From Arthrobacter mangrovi (GTDB lineage Bacteria > Actinomycetota > Actinomycetes > Actinomycetales > Micrococcaceae), in assembly GCF_026011795.1 (NCBI RefSeq), contig NZ_BRVS01000005.1, forward strand, positions 124,001-188,000: a stretch of 64,000 bases of DNA, in the 5' to 3' direction. Under the pieces are notes generated by a model, which was not told the origin of the DNA, did not search any database, and saw only the letters and a program-made list of their open reading frames with translations. The position numbers were made by a program, and so were the translations under genes. The stretch's first letter is position 1. The number at the start of each line of letters is the position of its first letter. Shown piece by piece: positions 43,570-52,925 of the stretch.

Positions 43570-44784
43570 CTAACCCTGCCTGGCCACGCTGAGGGCCAGG
43601 GCGGGAGCCAGGTCGCCGCGGTCCGCCACGCGGACTCCCCCGAGCCCGAGCCACCGGGCCATCAGGACGAGCTCCGCGGCAAGCGCTTCCGACGTGTCCG
43701 GCGGGGCGCCGGCTTCGCTGAAGGCGGAACGGACCTCAAGGTATCCGGCGGACCGGTGTGCTTTCAGGTCGACTCTCGCGCAGAGCTCTTCGCGCAGGAG
43801 GAATGGCAGCACGTAATACCCGTACCGTCGCTTCTCCGCCGGTGTGTAGATTTCGATCCTGTAGCGGAAGCCGAACAGCTTCTCGAGCCGCTCCCTTTCA
43901 AAGACCAACGAGTCGAAGGGGCCGAGGAGGGCCTGTCCTTTCGCCCGCCTGGGCCTCGCTGCCGCAGGATGCAGGTAGTGCGTGCCCTGCCATCCCTCGA
44001 CCTCGACTTCCTCCAGCGCTCCTTCGGCGACCAGGACCCGGAGTGCGTCCCGGGCCGCCCGCACCGGCACCCGGAAATAGTCCGCCAGGCAGCGGGCCGT
44101 TCCCACGCCGTGCGCGCGGGCCGCCGCGTCCATCAGCCTGACCATTGCTTCGTCCTTGTCGACCGGGCGGTCCGCTCCGGCGTCCTTGGGCATGACCTTG
44201 GCTGTCGGGGCGTAGAGCCGCTCGAACTGCGCATTCCGCCCGGCCGCACTGATGTCTCCCAGCTCAAAGAGGACCTCCAGGACACGTTTGACGGCATTCC
44301 AGTTCCAGCCCCAGTTCGCCGCGTCCTTGTCCTCCCGGTGACCGATGCGGAAAGCCACTTCCCTCGCCGTGAGCGGGCGGGATCCGTCCAGGATTCGAAC
44401 GATACGCTCCGGGAGATCCCGGCGGAGGTCTGCGTCCAGCCCGTGGCCGCCGATCCACCGGCGCTTCTGCCAGACCTTCAAGTCGGCGAAGAGCGCGGGC
44501 CGGATGTAGCTGGCCTCATGCGCCCAATATTCCACTATCCTGCGCGGAGCCCGGCCCGAAAAGCGCTGGAGGATCCCGACGTCGTAATTCCCCAGCCGCG
44601 AAAACATCGGCAGGTAGTGGGCCCGGGCCAGGACGTTGACGGAATCGATCTGCAGCAACTGCAGCCGGTCAAAGGTCCGGCCCACCTGCCTTGCCGTGGC
44701 AACGCCGGTGGGCCGTTCCTGGTGAAGCAGTTGCGCGGCAAGTGCTATTCGCCGTGCCTGCGAAAGCGGTATGCGGGCGGCCAT
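43570..44784 (-). CDS. YcaQ/AlkX-family winged-helix DNA glycosylase (HTH_42)
   Basis: 404 aa. The family signature LQLLQIDSVNVLARAHYLPM places the QxD catalytic motif at Gln45-Ile46-Asp47; IVEYWAHEASYIRPALF and RRWI follow as in YcaQ. YcaQ/AlkZ-type enzymes excise alkylated bases, and YcaQ can unhook interstrand crosslinks. Downstream parts contain the winged-helix tandem and FGFRYRIEIYTPAEKRRYGYYVLPF. It is placed between hpf and secA on the same strand; this gene is not part of the mycobacterial version of this block as I recall it, so it may be an insertion. Confidence 0.88.
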   Translation of the reverse strand: MAARIPLSQARRIALAAQLLHQERPTGVATARQVGRTFDRLQLLQIDSVNVLARAHYLPMFSRLGNYDVGILQRFSGRAPRRIVEYWAHEASYIRPALFADLKVWQKRRWIGGHGLDADLRRDLPERIVRILDGSRPLTAREVAFRIGHREDKDAANWGWNWNAVKRVLEVLFELGDISAAGRNAQFERLYAPTAKVMPKDAGADRPVDKDEAMVRLMDAAARAHGVGTARCLADYFRVPVRAARDALRVLVAEGALEEVEVEGWQGTHYLHPAAARPRRAKGQALLGPFDSLVFERERLEKLFGFRYRIEIYTPAEKRRYGYYVLPFLLREELCARVDLKAHRSAGYLEVRSAFSEAGAPPDTSEALAAELVLMARWLGLGGVRVADRGDLAPALALSVARQG

Positions 44785-44818
44785 CTACCCATCGTAGGCA
44801 GTCGCGCCGCGAATGGGG

Positions 44819-45550
44819 CTAGACGCCGGCTTCCTGTGCGGCGCGGTATGCAAGGAGTTCTTCCTTGGCCGCGGCCGTTTCTTCGGTGCAATCGGCGTCG
44901 AGGGTGATCACGCCGTAGGTCCAGCCGCGCCGCCGGTAGACGACGCTGGGGGCATTGGTGGCGGAGTCGATGAAGACGTAGAAGTCGTGTCCGACGAGCT
45001 CCATATTGTCGACAGCATCGTCGAGGGTCATCGGCTGGGCCGGGAAGACCTTGCGGCGGATCAGCACCGGGGAGTCCCCTGCGGGTACATCGTTTTCGAT
45101 TTCGTAGCCTGTGGTCTCCGGGGCGGAAGCGGACGGTGTGGCTCCGCTCCTGGCTCCTTCGGTTTCCACATGCAGGGGTACGGACGTGCTGGCCGGTTCC
45201 AGTGCCGCGGTGGCCTCGTGGACGCCCTTGGGGTTGTGGCGGCCGTGGTGGACCTTCCGGCGATCCCGGGCACGGCGCAGGCGTTCCATCAGTTTGCCGT
45301 AGGCGAGGTCGAATGCCGCGAACTTGTCTGCGGCGGAGGCTTCGGCACGGACCACGGGGCCGCGCCCCATAACGGTGAGTTCAACGGTCATGGAACTGTC
45401 AGCCTGGCGGGCGTTGACTGCCTTGGTAATTTTCGCGTCGAGGCGCTGGACTTTGTCGCCGAGCTGCTCGATCTTGGATACCTTCTCTTCGGCGTATTCG
45501 CGGAACCTGTCTGAGACTGCCAGGTTGCGACCGTTGATGTTGAATTCCAT
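44819..45550 (-). CDS. hpf: Ribosome hibernation promoting factor, long form
   Basis: 243 aa. The N-terminal HPF/YfiA domain (1-110: MEFNINGRNLAVSDRFREYA, KVQRLDAKITK) binds the 30S decoding centre; a variable linker (110-175) leads to the C-terminal dimerisation domain (LIRRKVFPAQPMTLDDAVDNME, GHDFYVFIDSATNAPSVVY). Long HPF dimerises 70S into 100S ribosomes in stationary phase. I chose the ATG at 45550 with GGAGGG four bases upstream; the ATG at 45577 would add nine residues. A 5'-leader hairpin lies at 45580-45614. Confidence 0.95.
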   Translation of the reverse strand: MEFNINGRNLAVSDRFREYAEEKVSKIEQLGDKVQRLDAKITKAVNARQADSSMTVELTVMGRGPVVRAEASAADKFAAFDLAYGKLMERLRRARDRRKVHHGRHNPKGVHEATAALEPASTSVPLHVETEGARSGATPSASAPETTGYEIENDVPAGDSPVLIRRKVFPAQPMTLDDAVDNMELVGHDFYVFIDSATNAPSVVYRRRGWTYGVITLDADCTEETAAAKEELLAYRAAQEAGV

Positions 45551-45579
45551 GGTGCCCTCCATGTTGCTAGATGACACAA

Positions 45580-45614
45580 CAGCGGCTGAAAGAGATTGAT
45601 CCTCCCAGCCGCTG
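45580..45614 (-). other. Leader hairpin upstream of hpf
   Basis: Perfect 8-bp arms (45580-45587 and 45607-45614, CAGCGGCT and AGCCGCTG) with a 19-base loop, ending 30 bases before the hpf start. No ribosome site is sequestered. It may protect or regulate the mRNA, or be an operator. Confidence 0.4.
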
Positions 45615-45759
45615 AAGACGGGTCTTGCTCGAGCCCATACTTCACGTTAGTCCACGGTCATGCTTTATTCACCCCCTCGCTGCAAATTTGGCCATCCGTT
45701 TAGCTTCGGGGCGAACGGCCGCCGTATGACGCATCCGCACAGCGGGATGACGCCCTCGG

Positions 45760-46590
45760 CTAGGGCCGGGAGCAGACGGTTGTGTCGCCCGCGGGCGCGG
45801 TGGTGGCAGCAAGAACGACGCCGGCCTCGACCCGTCCGCCCGCCGCCGCCAGGACCCGCGTCAGTTCCGCCAGCGTCGCCCCGGTCGTCAGGACATCGTC
45901 CACTACGATGCATACACTGCCGGACACGGCCCCGGCCGCGCCGCGCTTGAGCCGCATCGAGAAGGCGACATTCCGGCGCCTGCCGCTCCGACCCAGCGAC
46001 TTCTGCGAGGAGCCGCCAGGCACGCCGCGCAACTGCCCCCGCCAGGGTGTCCGGACAGCGGCCAGCCGCCGCACCATCACTCCCGGCGGCAATAATCGCC
46101 GGCGCTGCAGTCCCCGCAGCAGCAAATCCAGCGGATCGTAGCCCCTGCGGCGCCGCGAAGACGGCCGGCTCGGCACCGGGACCAGGAGCATGGGCCGGCC
46201 GCCCGCGAGCGCCGCCGCGGCCTGGATCGCCGCTGCGAGCGCGGGTACCAGCACGGGGGCCAGGTCCGTGCGTCCGTGGTTCTTGAAGGCCAGCACCGCC
46301 TGCGACAGCTCCCGCCTGTACCGGCCCGCCGCCACGACAGGCAGGACCTCCTCGAGGCTGCCCCCGATCAGCGGAAGCGATTCCGCGCCTGCCTCGGCGC
46401 GGTAGGGCCGCACCGTTGCCGCACGGAGTGCCGTGCGGCAACGCGGGCACAGGACCTGGTCCTCGGCCCCGCAGCCAACGCAGTCACTGGGCAGGACCAG
46501 GTGGCTGAATTCCGCGAACCAGCTGCGGAGGGTGCAGGCCACCGGCCCGAAATACAGTGAGTCGAGCCAAGCAGCGCTCCGCGTCCACAT
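45760..46590 (-). CDS. ComF-family phosphoribosyltransferase-like protein
   Basis: 276 aa. An N-terminal zinc-finger-like region has Cys37, Cys40, Cys48 and Cys51 (CVGC ... CPRC). The C-terminal phosphoribosyltransferase-like domain carries the PRPP-binding loop VVDDVLTTGAT (about residues 228-238). ComF proteins function in DNA uptake; the actinobacterial members are widespread without proven competence. The ATG at 46590 begins WTRSAAWLDSLYFGPVAC. It lies between lpqB and hpf on the same strand. Confidence 0.88.
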   Translation of the reverse strand: MWTRSAAWLDSLYFGPVACTLRSWFAEFSHLVLPSDCVGCGAEDQVLCPRCRTALRAATVRPYRAEAGAESLPLIGGSLEEVLPVVAAGRYRRELSQAVLAFKNHGRTDLAPVLVPALAAAIQAAAALAGGRPMLLVPVPSRPSSRRRRGYDPLDLLLRGLQRRRLLPPGVMVRRLAAVRTPWRGQLRGVPGGSSQKSLGRSGRRRNVAFSMRLKRGAAGAVSGSVCIVVDDVLTTGATLAELTRVLAAAGGRVEAGVVLAATTAPAGDTTVCSRP

Positions 46591-46660
46591 GCCGCCACAC
46601 TGGCAGCGCCTGCCGCCTGCCCGCAATCGGAGCGGGACCGCATGTGGAGAACTTCGGGAC

Positions 46661-48391
46661 CTAGCCGGGGAAGGTCGGGTCCTGCACCACCGGCTGCGAC
46701 TGCGGGGCCCAGCTGTTGCCGACCCTGATGTAGAGCGTGCGCGGCGTCTGCGCGTACACATCCTGGTCGCCGTTGCCCGCGCTGATCTGCAGCATGCCGT
46801 CCAGCGGTGCCATCCGGTGCGATGTTCCGTTGAACTGCAGGATCTCGGCGGTCACCGGCTCCTTGTCGGACGCCTCCATCACGATCACCGTTGATTCCCC
46901 TGCCCAGACGCCCGAGTCGACCGGGACCGAGGGGTGCAGCGCAACGGGGGTGTTGATGCTGCGCGGCTGGCCGTTCTGGTCTCGAACGACGCCGGCGATA
47001 TAGGCCCTGGAGGTATCCCCCGTCCTCGCGATAATCAGTGCCCGGGCACCTTCCCTGGAGATTTTCAACTCAGTCACGGTGCGTTCGGACAGCCATTCCG
47101 CGCTGATGCTGATGCGGGACGCTTCCTCGCCCGCCGCGGCGGCATACACTGCGCCGCTGCCGTCGCCGGCCGCCGTCCAGGCCCAGCCGAAGGGGTCCAT
47201 GCTCGGGTGCGTCAACGCCGGCCCTGATGCGGCCTGACGCACCCGCCGGTCGGCGCCGATGACGTACAGGCGGTTCCGGTCTCCGTTAAGGAAGGCGAAC
47301 CGCTGCTGGTCCAGCGACATCGCCGGAGCACGCGGAGAGAACTCGGCGACGGACGGCAGGCCCTTCGGCTCGACGGGGCGGGAGCCTTCGTAGAAGACCA
47401 GTTCGTCATCCAGCACGGCCACCTGCGTGCTGCCCACGGCCGGACCTGCAACCGCGGGCTTGAACGCCGGATCCGGCGCCGGACCCAGGTCCACTTCCCT
47501 CTGGTCGACCGTCATATTGACCGTGCTGACGGTGTTGAGCTCCCCCAGGGTCAGCTCCAACTGCTGCTGCATCTGCTGCCGCCGCAGGAAGGTCGTCCCC
47601 GCCAGGACCTCCGAGGAGAGGTCCACCGTCGCGGCACCGCTCTCCACCGGCACGGCCCGCCGGACCAGGGTCGAGCCCTCCGGGAAAGCACTGATGACCG
47701 CGCCGTTCAGGAACGGTGCCGGTCCCTCCAGCAAGGCCGCGACGATTGCCGCGGAGACGCCCTGCCGGCTGGCGAACCAGCGGACATCAGGCACCGCGTA
47801 GGTGTACGTGGCGTCGTAGAAATAGAGATCGTGCGGGGAAAACAGGGTCTGGAAGTCCACCGCGGAGATCATCGTGCCGTCGGGGATTTCCGAAATCCGC
47901 CACTGGCCGTCCACCTCGGTGAGCACCACCGGAATTGATTCGGTGGCTCCCGCTTCTGCCTCCTGGCGCACTCCGAACTCGTCGATCACGGCGGCAACTT
48001 CCAGCTGCAGCACGAACTCCGTCTCCGACGGCGAGCCGACGACATTGACTTCGTTGCGGTAGACAACGGTGCGTTCCACCGGCTGCCACTCCCCCGCCAG
48101 CGACGGCGCCAGGAACTCCCGCGCAATCCGGTAGTCGTCCTGGGTGGCAGGGCTGGCCAGCAGGAATCCGTTGACGACCTCCTTCGGGGAGGCGCCCGGT
48201 GCCGGGCCCGGCGGATTGAAGGTGTAGGCCGGCGCCTCCGTTTCCTCCTGCTCCGCCTGGCTGGTGCCGACCGGTCCGGCGAGCGGAATCGAGGAGCATC
48301 CGGTCAGCGCCAGGATCGCCAGGACAAGTACGACGACGGCGCGCATCAAGGTGCCCGGCCGCGCGTGGGTTTCAACTCTGGTCGGCGCCAC
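46661..48391 (-). CDS. lpqB: Lipoprotein LpqB, beta-propeller
   Basis: 576 aa from GTG at 48391, which has an excellent AGGAGGA site and overlaps the mtrB stop by 20 bases; the ATG at 48346 has a weaker site and is the alternative. The signal sequence ends in ILALTGC (Cys32), a lipobox. The middle GerMN domain and the C-terminal propeller (for example GVWAGESTVIVMEAS) match LpqB, which in actinobacteria binds the extracellular part of MtrB and modulates MtrA phosphorylation. It is the third gene of the mtrA-mtrB-lpqB operon. Confidence 0.93.
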   Translation of the reverse strand: MAPTRVETHARPGTLMRAVVVLVLAILALTGCSSIPLAGPVGTSQAEQEETEAPAYTFNPPGPAPGASPKEVVNGFLLASPATQDDYRIAREFLAPSLAGEWQPVERTVVYRNEVNVVGSPSETEFVLQLEVAAVIDEFGVRQEAEAGATESIPVVLTEVDGQWRISEIPDGTMISAVDFQTLFSPHDLYFYDATYTYAVPDVRWFASRQGVSAAIVAALLEGPAPFLNGAVISAFPEGSTLVRRAVPVESGAATVDLSSEVLAGTTFLRRQQMQQQLELTLGELNTVSTVNMTVDQREVDLGPAPDPAFKPAVAGPAVGSTQVAVLDDELVFYEGSRPVEPKGLPSVAEFSPRAPAMSLDQQRFAFLNGDRNRLYVIGADRRVRQAASGPALTHPSMDPFGWAWTAAGDGSGAVYAAAAGEEASRISISAEWLSERTVTELKISREGARALIIARTGDTSRAYIAGVVRDQNGQPRSINTPVALHPSVPVDSGVWAGESTVIVMEASDKEPVTAEILQFNGTSHRMAPLDGMLQISAGNGDQDVYAQTPRTLYIRVGNSWAPQSQPVVQDPTFPG

Positions 48392-50066
48392 TCGGTTCCT
48401 CCTTTTTCGTACGCATCGTTTCCGGTTCCGGTTCCGGCTCATCCGCCATCGCGGACATCCGCGGCGGCAGGGGCAGCGGCGAGTTGGTCAGGGCCGAGTC
48501 CCGGCGGCGGGGCAGCGTCAGGCGGAAACATGAACCCGCACCCGGCTCCCCCCATGCCTGGAGCCAGCCATCGTGCAGCCGGGCGTCCTCGGTGGCGATC
48601 GAAAGGCCGAGCCCGCTGCCGCCCGTGGTGCGGGCCCGCGCCGGATCGGCGCGCCAGAACCGGTCGAATACCCGGGAGGCCTCCATCGCCGTCATGCCGA
48701 TTCCGTGGTCGCGGACCGCGACGGCCACCGCGTCGTCGTCGGCCGCCACCAGCACCTCCACCGGTTTGCCCTCGCCATGCTCGAGGGCGTTGACGATCAG
48801 GTTCCGCAGGATCCGGTCGATCCGGCGGGGGTCCATGTCCACCACGCATTCGGACACCTCGGTGTGCAGTTCGAGGCTGGAACCATACGTCACGGCCAGC
48901 GGCGCGGCCCCGTCCATGGCGTGCCGGACCACGTCCAGGATCTCGGTCGGCTCCGCGTCGAGGACCGCCGCTCCGGCATCGAAGCGCGAAATCTCGAGCA
49001 GGTCCGCCAGCAGCGCCTGGAAGCGCTCCACCTGGTTGTACAGCAGCTCCGCCGAGCGGGCGTTGATGGGGTCGAATTCGTCCCTGGCATCGTAGAGAAC
49101 CTCCGCCGCCATCCGCACGGTCGTCAGCGGAGTCCGCAGCTCGTGCGAGACATCGGAGACGAAGCGCTGCTGCATCTCGGACAACGTCGCCAGCTGGGTG
49201 ATCTGCTCCTGCAGGCTGCCGGCCATCTTGTTGAACGACGAGCCCAGGCGGGCCAGTTCGTCGTCGCCCCTTACCTGCAACCGCTCCTCCAGCTGCCCCG
49301 CCGCGAGTTTCTCTGCCGCGGTCGCCGCCTGGCTCACCGGGTGGACCACCGCCCGGGTCAGCAGCCAGACGATGCCGCCGGTGAGCGCCAGCAGCAGCAG
49401 TCCGCCGATCCACAGGACCCGGTGGATGTAGTCGAGGGTGTCCTGGACAGACGAGAGGTCGTAGATGAGGTACAGCGCGTAGGTATTGCCCGGAGGCAGG
49501 TTGACCTGGGTCCCAAAGGCGATCGCGGGTACGTCCCTGTCCCCCACCGGCAGGGACATCGGCTGCCGGTACTGGCCCGTCCCCGAAATGACCGCTTGGC
49601 TCAGCCCTTCGGGAATGACGTTGGCCGTGATGCTGGTGTTCGACTGGGTCGCCACGTAGAGGTTCTGCGCGTTCCGCATGGGCGTCAGCAGGTAATAGCG
49701 CGGGGTGCCCGAGGCCGTTCCCTCCAGCAGCTTCAGCGTGTCCGAGACCATCGTGGTCACGGTGGCGCGGTCGCTGGCCGAGGAGCTCTCGAAAATGCCC
49801 TGGACCTGGTTCAGCGACTGGCGGGACTCGGCCTCGGCCTGCTGCACGCGGTCCTGGTAGAGGCCGGCAGCGATCTGGCTGGACAGGAATGCGCCGACAC
49901 CCATGAACGCGAAGGCGGTCAGCAGCACGGTTGCCGTCACGGTCCGGAACTGCAGCGAGCGGCGCCAGCGCGCGACGACGTGGTGCCAGCCGCGCCCCAG
50001 CGCACGCCAGAAGCGGGCGGCTGCCGCCTTCAGCCCCTTAATCCACTTCGCGGAGGCAGATTTCAA
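48372..50066 (-). CDS. mtrB: Two-component sensor histidine kinase MtrB
   Basis: 564 aa. Two membrane helices (about 41-62 and 187-207) flank an extracytoplasmic sensor loop; a HAMP region follows, then the HisKA domain with phospho-acceptor His308 in FVSDVSHELRTPLTTVRMA and the ATPase domain with GGSGLGLSIATEDARLH. The start is a TTG directly next to the mtrA stop codon, so the stop and start are adjacent, implying translational coupling. MtrB, with LpqB, controls MtrA, which governs cell division and envelope genes. A later in-frame start would also keep both helices. Confidence 0.93.
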   Translation of the reverse strand: MKSASAKWIKGLKAAAARFWRALGRGWHHVVARWRRSLQFRTVTATVLLTAFAFMGVGAFLSSQIAAGLYQDRVQQAEAESRQSLNQVQGIFESSSASDRATVTTMVSDTLKLLEGTASGTPRYYLLTPMRNAQNLYVATQSNTSITANVIPEGLSQAVISGTGQYRQPMSLPVGDRDVPAIAFGTQVNLPPGNTYALYLIYDLSSVQDTLDYIHRVLWIGGLLLLALTGGIVWLLTRAVVHPVSQAATAAEKLAAGQLEERLQVRGDDELARLGSSFNKMAGSLQEQITQLATLSEMQQRFVSDVSHELRTPLTTVRMAAEVLYDARDEFDPINARSAELLYNQVERFQALLADLLEISRFDAGAAVLDAEPTEILDVVRHAMDGAAPLAVTYGSSLELHTEVSECVVDMDPRRIDRILRNLIVNALEHGEGKPVEVLVAADDDAVAVAVRDHGIGMTAMEASRVFDRFWRADPARARTTGGSGLGLSIATEDARLHDGWLQAWGEPGAGSCFRLTLPRRRDSALTNSPLPLPPRMSAMADEPEPEPETMRTKKEEPSGADQS

Positions 50067-50744
50067 CTAGCTCTGGCCGGCTTTATAACCCACACCGCGG
50101 ACGGTCAGCACGACCTCCGGCGCCTCGGGATCGCGTTCAATCTTCGAGCGCAGCCGCTGGACATGGACGTTGACCAGGCGCGTGTCTGCGGCGTGGCGGT
50201 AGCCCCAGACCTGCTCCAGGAGTAGTTCGCGGGTGAAAACCTGCCAGGGCTTGCGGGCCAGCGCAACCAACAGGTCGAATTCGAGCGGGGTCAGCGAGAT
50301 CCGCTCATCCCCGCGGTGAACGACGTGGCCGGCGACGTCGATAACGACGTCGGCGATCCGCAACGTCTCCGGGGCGCGCTGGTCGCCGGGACGAAGGCGG
50401 GCGCGGACCCGGGCAACCAGTTCGGCGGGCTTGAACGGCTTCGGCACGTAGTCGTCGGCGCCGGACTCCAGGCCACGGACGACGTCGGAGGTATCCGACT
50501 TCGCGGTCAGCATCACGATCGGCACGTCCGACTCACCGCGGATCTGCCGGCACACTTCGATCCCGTCCATGCCGGGCAGCATGAGGTCGAGCAGCACAAG
50601 GTCAGGCTTGCTGTTGCGGAACACGTCGAGGGCCTGGCCGCCGTCCGCGCAGAAGACGGGTTCGAATCCGTCATTGCGCAGCACGATGCCGATCATCTCG
50701 GCCAGTGCCTCATCATCGTCTACAACGAGTATGCGTGCCTTCAT
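50067..50744 (-). CDS. mtrA: Two-component response regulator MtrA
   Basis: 225 aa. The receiver domain has phospho-acceptor Asp53 (LVLLDLMLPGMDG) and acidic pocket DDDE (9-12), with Lys102 in PKPF. The C-terminal OmpR-type winged helix (about 130-225) has SLTPLEFDLLVALARKPWQ and RLVNVHVQRLRSKIE. The start is the ATG at 50744 with GGAG just upstream. MtrA is essential in mycobacteria and controls replication, division and wall genes. It opens the mtrA-mtrB-lpqB operon and diverges from the 50998 gene. Confidence 0.96.
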   Translation of the reverse strand: MKARILVVDDDEALAEMIGIVLRNDGFEPVFCADGGQALDVFRNSKPDLVLLDLMLPGMDGIEVCRQIRGESDVPIVMLTAKSDTSDVVRGLESGADDYVPKPFKPAELVARVRARLRPGDQRAPETLRIADVVIDVAGHVVHRGDERISLTPLEFDLLVALARKPWQVFTRELLLEQVWGYRHAADTRLVNVHVQRLRSKIERDPEAPEVVLTVRGVGYKAGQS

Positions 50745-50997
50745 GACTCCATAATCCCCTATCACCCGGCGCAGTGCCGATTCCAGCGCACCGTTATCGT
50801 GTCTGCGGGCAACCAGAGACGCCGGTCGGCTGCGTGAAGTTGGCAGACTGAAACTATAGGCTGTTGTCAGGCCGGGAATTGCCGGCCACTCAGGATTCTG
50901 CCACAAGGACGACGGCGGCCCGCAGTTTACGCGCCAGCAGTCCCTCACGCGGCAGGCAGTCATTGGGTTCAGACGCGGCCAGCAAGGGGAAACGGTC

Positions 50998-52284
50998 ATG
51001 GGGCAGCCATCGGACGACGACGGCAGGATGCCGCAGCCACCAGTCGGCGGCTGGCAGGCGCCCGGGCAGCCGGCACAGTGGGGCCAGCCCGCCCAACAAC
51101 CTCCCGCACCGCAATGGGGCCAACAGCCGCAATGGGGCCAGCCCGCCCAACAACCTCCCGCACCCCAGTGGGGCCAGCAGCCGCAGTGGGGCGGGCCCTA
51201 CCAGGCCTGGGGCGCGCCGCAGAATCCGTACGGCGGTTACCCCGGCTACGTCGCCCCGCCGAAGCCGGGCGTCATCCCGCTTAGGCCGCTGGGCGTAGGC
51301 GAGATCCTCGACGGCGCCTTCCAGGCTGCGCGCAAGAACGCGGCCGCCGTTTTCGGCAGCGCCATCCTGCTGCAGATCGTCATCAGCGTCCTGGCATGGG
51401 CCGCGGGCGGCCTCATCATCTCGCTGTTGGGCGGGCTGCAACTCGTCACCGCGGAAGAATTGTCGGACGAATCAGCCGCGGCCCTCGGGGCCTCGGTCAT
51501 CCTCTCGTCGCTGGTGCTGGGCCTGCTCTCGAGCGTCGGTGTGCTGCTCCTCCAAGGGGTCCTGGCCATTCCGACGGCGCGGGCTGCAGTGAACCAGAAG
51601 ACAGGCTTCGCGCTCATGTGGTCGCTGGCCAAGGGACGTGTCTGGACCCTCGTCGGTATGGGCCTGCTCTACCTCCTGGCCACCGTCGTCGCCCTGGTGG
51701 CCATTGTCGCCGGGTCCTTCTTCCTCGCGGACCAGCTCGGCATCACCTCGGTCTGGATCATCGTGCTGGTCATCCTTGGGCTGGCCGCGGTGTCCGTCTG
51801 GCTCGGTGTGAAGCTCATGCTCGCGCCCGCCGTGATCGTGATGGAGCGCGCCGGCCTGGTCCAGTCCCTGGTCCGGTCGTGGCAGCTGACCAACCGAAGC
51901 TGGTGGCGGACGTTCGGCATCATCCTGCTGTGCACCATCATCGTGGGCGTGATTACCTCCGTCATCAGCACGCCGATTTCCTTCTTCATCGGGCTGGCGG
52001 CGCCGGCCATGGGAGATCCGAGCGACCCCGAGGCGATGCTGGCCGCCATGGGCCCCCTGACCCTTATATCCATGCTGGTCTCTTCGCTGTTCGCCGCCAT
52101 CGGTTACGCCTTCCAGGCCGCCGTCATCGCCCTCGTCTACCTCGACCTGCGAATCCGCCGGGAGGGGTTCGACGTGGTGCTCATGCGGGAGCACGAAGAG
52201 GCAGCCGGCCAACCCACGCGGTCGATCCCGGGGCTCGCTGCGGCTCCGGGCTCCGTGCCGCCCGGAGGCCCGGACTACCGATGA
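50998..52284 (+). CDS. Polytopic membrane protein with GP-PDE-membrane-like (DUF7847-type) region and Gln/Pro-rich N-terminus
   Basis: 428 aa. The N-terminal ~95 residues are Gln/Pro/Trp/Gly-rich, with a tandem 18-aa repeat (QWGQPAQQPPAPQWGQQP). From residue 95 the protein continues with LGVGEILDGAFQAARKN and about six membrane helices, ending with IALVYLDLRIRREGFDVVL, features of the family annotated as glycerophosphodiesterase membrane domain. No phosphodiesterase catalytic domain is present. It starts a rightward operon and overlaps the next gene by ATGA. The function is unknown. Confidence 0.75.
   Translation: MGQPSDDDGRMPQPPVGGWQAPGQPAQWGQPAQQPPAPQWGQQPQWGQPAQQPPAPQWGQQPQWGGPYQAWGAPQNPYGGYPGYVAPPKPGVIPLRPLGVGEILDGAFQAARKNAAAVFGSAILLQIVISVLAWAAGGLIISLLGGLQLVTAEELSDESAAALGASVILSSLVLGLLSSVGVLLLQGVLAIPTARAAVNQKTGFALMWSLAKGRVWTLVGMGLLYLLATVVALVAIVAGSFFLADQLGITSVWIIVLVILGLAAVSVWLGVKLMLAPAVIVMERAGLVQSLVRSWQLTNRSWWRTFGIILLCTIIVGVITSVISTPISFFIGLAAPAMGDPSDPEAMLAAMGPLTLISMLVSSLFAAIGYAFQAAVIALVYLDLRIRREGFDVVLMREHEEAAGQPTRSIPGLAAAPGSVPPGGPDYR
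51076..51192 (+). repeat. Tandem 54-bp coding repeat
   Basis: Two near-identical 54-bp units (51076-51129 and 51130-51183) and a partial third (51184-51192) encode the 18-aa unit QWGQPAQQPPAPQWGQQP. The reading frame is preserved, so this is a coding expansion in a disordered region rather than an independent element. Confidence 0.85.
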
Positions 52285-52925
52285 CGGCTTTGGGCATGCT
52301 GGGCGAGGACGAAGCACGGGAACTGCTGATCCGCGAGCTGGCCAAGGACGAATACCAGCAGGCCAAGCCGGGACTGCTGGACGAGATCCTGCGGCGCATC
52401 ACTGACTGGTTCACGGACCTGGTCAACTCGCTGCAGGGCGCCAGCCCCAACCTGGGGACGCTGTTCATCGTCGTTGCGGTGCTGCTCGTGATCGGAGCCG
52501 CCATCTGGCTGGTGCGGCCGCGGCGCAACGCGCGGGCGGCGGAGGCGGGGCAGGTCTTCGATGCCGACCAGGTCCTTTCCGCCGAGGAACACCGCCGCCG
52601 GGCCGACGCGGCCGCGGCCCGGGGCGACTGGGACGAATCGTGCACGGAGCGCTTTCGTGCCGTGGTCCGGTCGATGGAGGAACGGGTCGTGCTGGCGCGC
52701 CAGCCCGGCCAGACGGCGGACGAGGCCGCGAGGCGCATCGGCCCGGCCTTCCCCGCCCTCTCGGCCGACCTGGTGCAGGCGGCGACGGTCTTCGACGCCG
52801 TGCGCTACGGCAAACTGCCCGCGTCGGAGGCCGATTCCCGTGCGGCGGCCCGGCTGGACGGGCAGCTGCAGGCCACCCGTCCTGTGCTGAACGCCGAGGC
52901 ACCCGCCCTGGCGGTTCCGCGGTGA
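52281..52925 (+). CDS. DUF4129 membrane protein
   Basis: 214 aa. A cytoplasmic N-terminus (DEARELLIRELAKDEYQQA), one hydrophobic helix (about 61-80: FIVVAVLLVIGAAIWLV), then a helical C-terminal domain (HRRRADAAAARGDWDES ... RMIGPAFPALSADLVQAA-like) as in DUF4129. The ATG overlaps the previous stop (ATGA), and the stop overlaps the following GTG. These proteins cluster with MoxR/DUF58 genes; role unknown. Confidence 0.83.
   Translation: MTALGMLGEDEARELLIRELAKDEYQQAKPGLLDEILRRITDWFTDLVNSLQGASPNLGTLFIVVAVLLVIGAAIWLVRPRRNARAAEAGQVFDADQVLSAEEHRRRADAAAARGDWDESCTERFRAVVRSMEERVVLARQPGQTADEAARRIGPAFPALSADLVQAATVFDAVRYGKLPASEADSRAAARLDGQLQATRPVLNAEAPALAVPR

Noticed and set aside
51076-51192. Possible CRISPR-like repeat
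   Set aside because: Repeats are adjacent 54-bp coding units without spacers, inside a membrane-protein gene.
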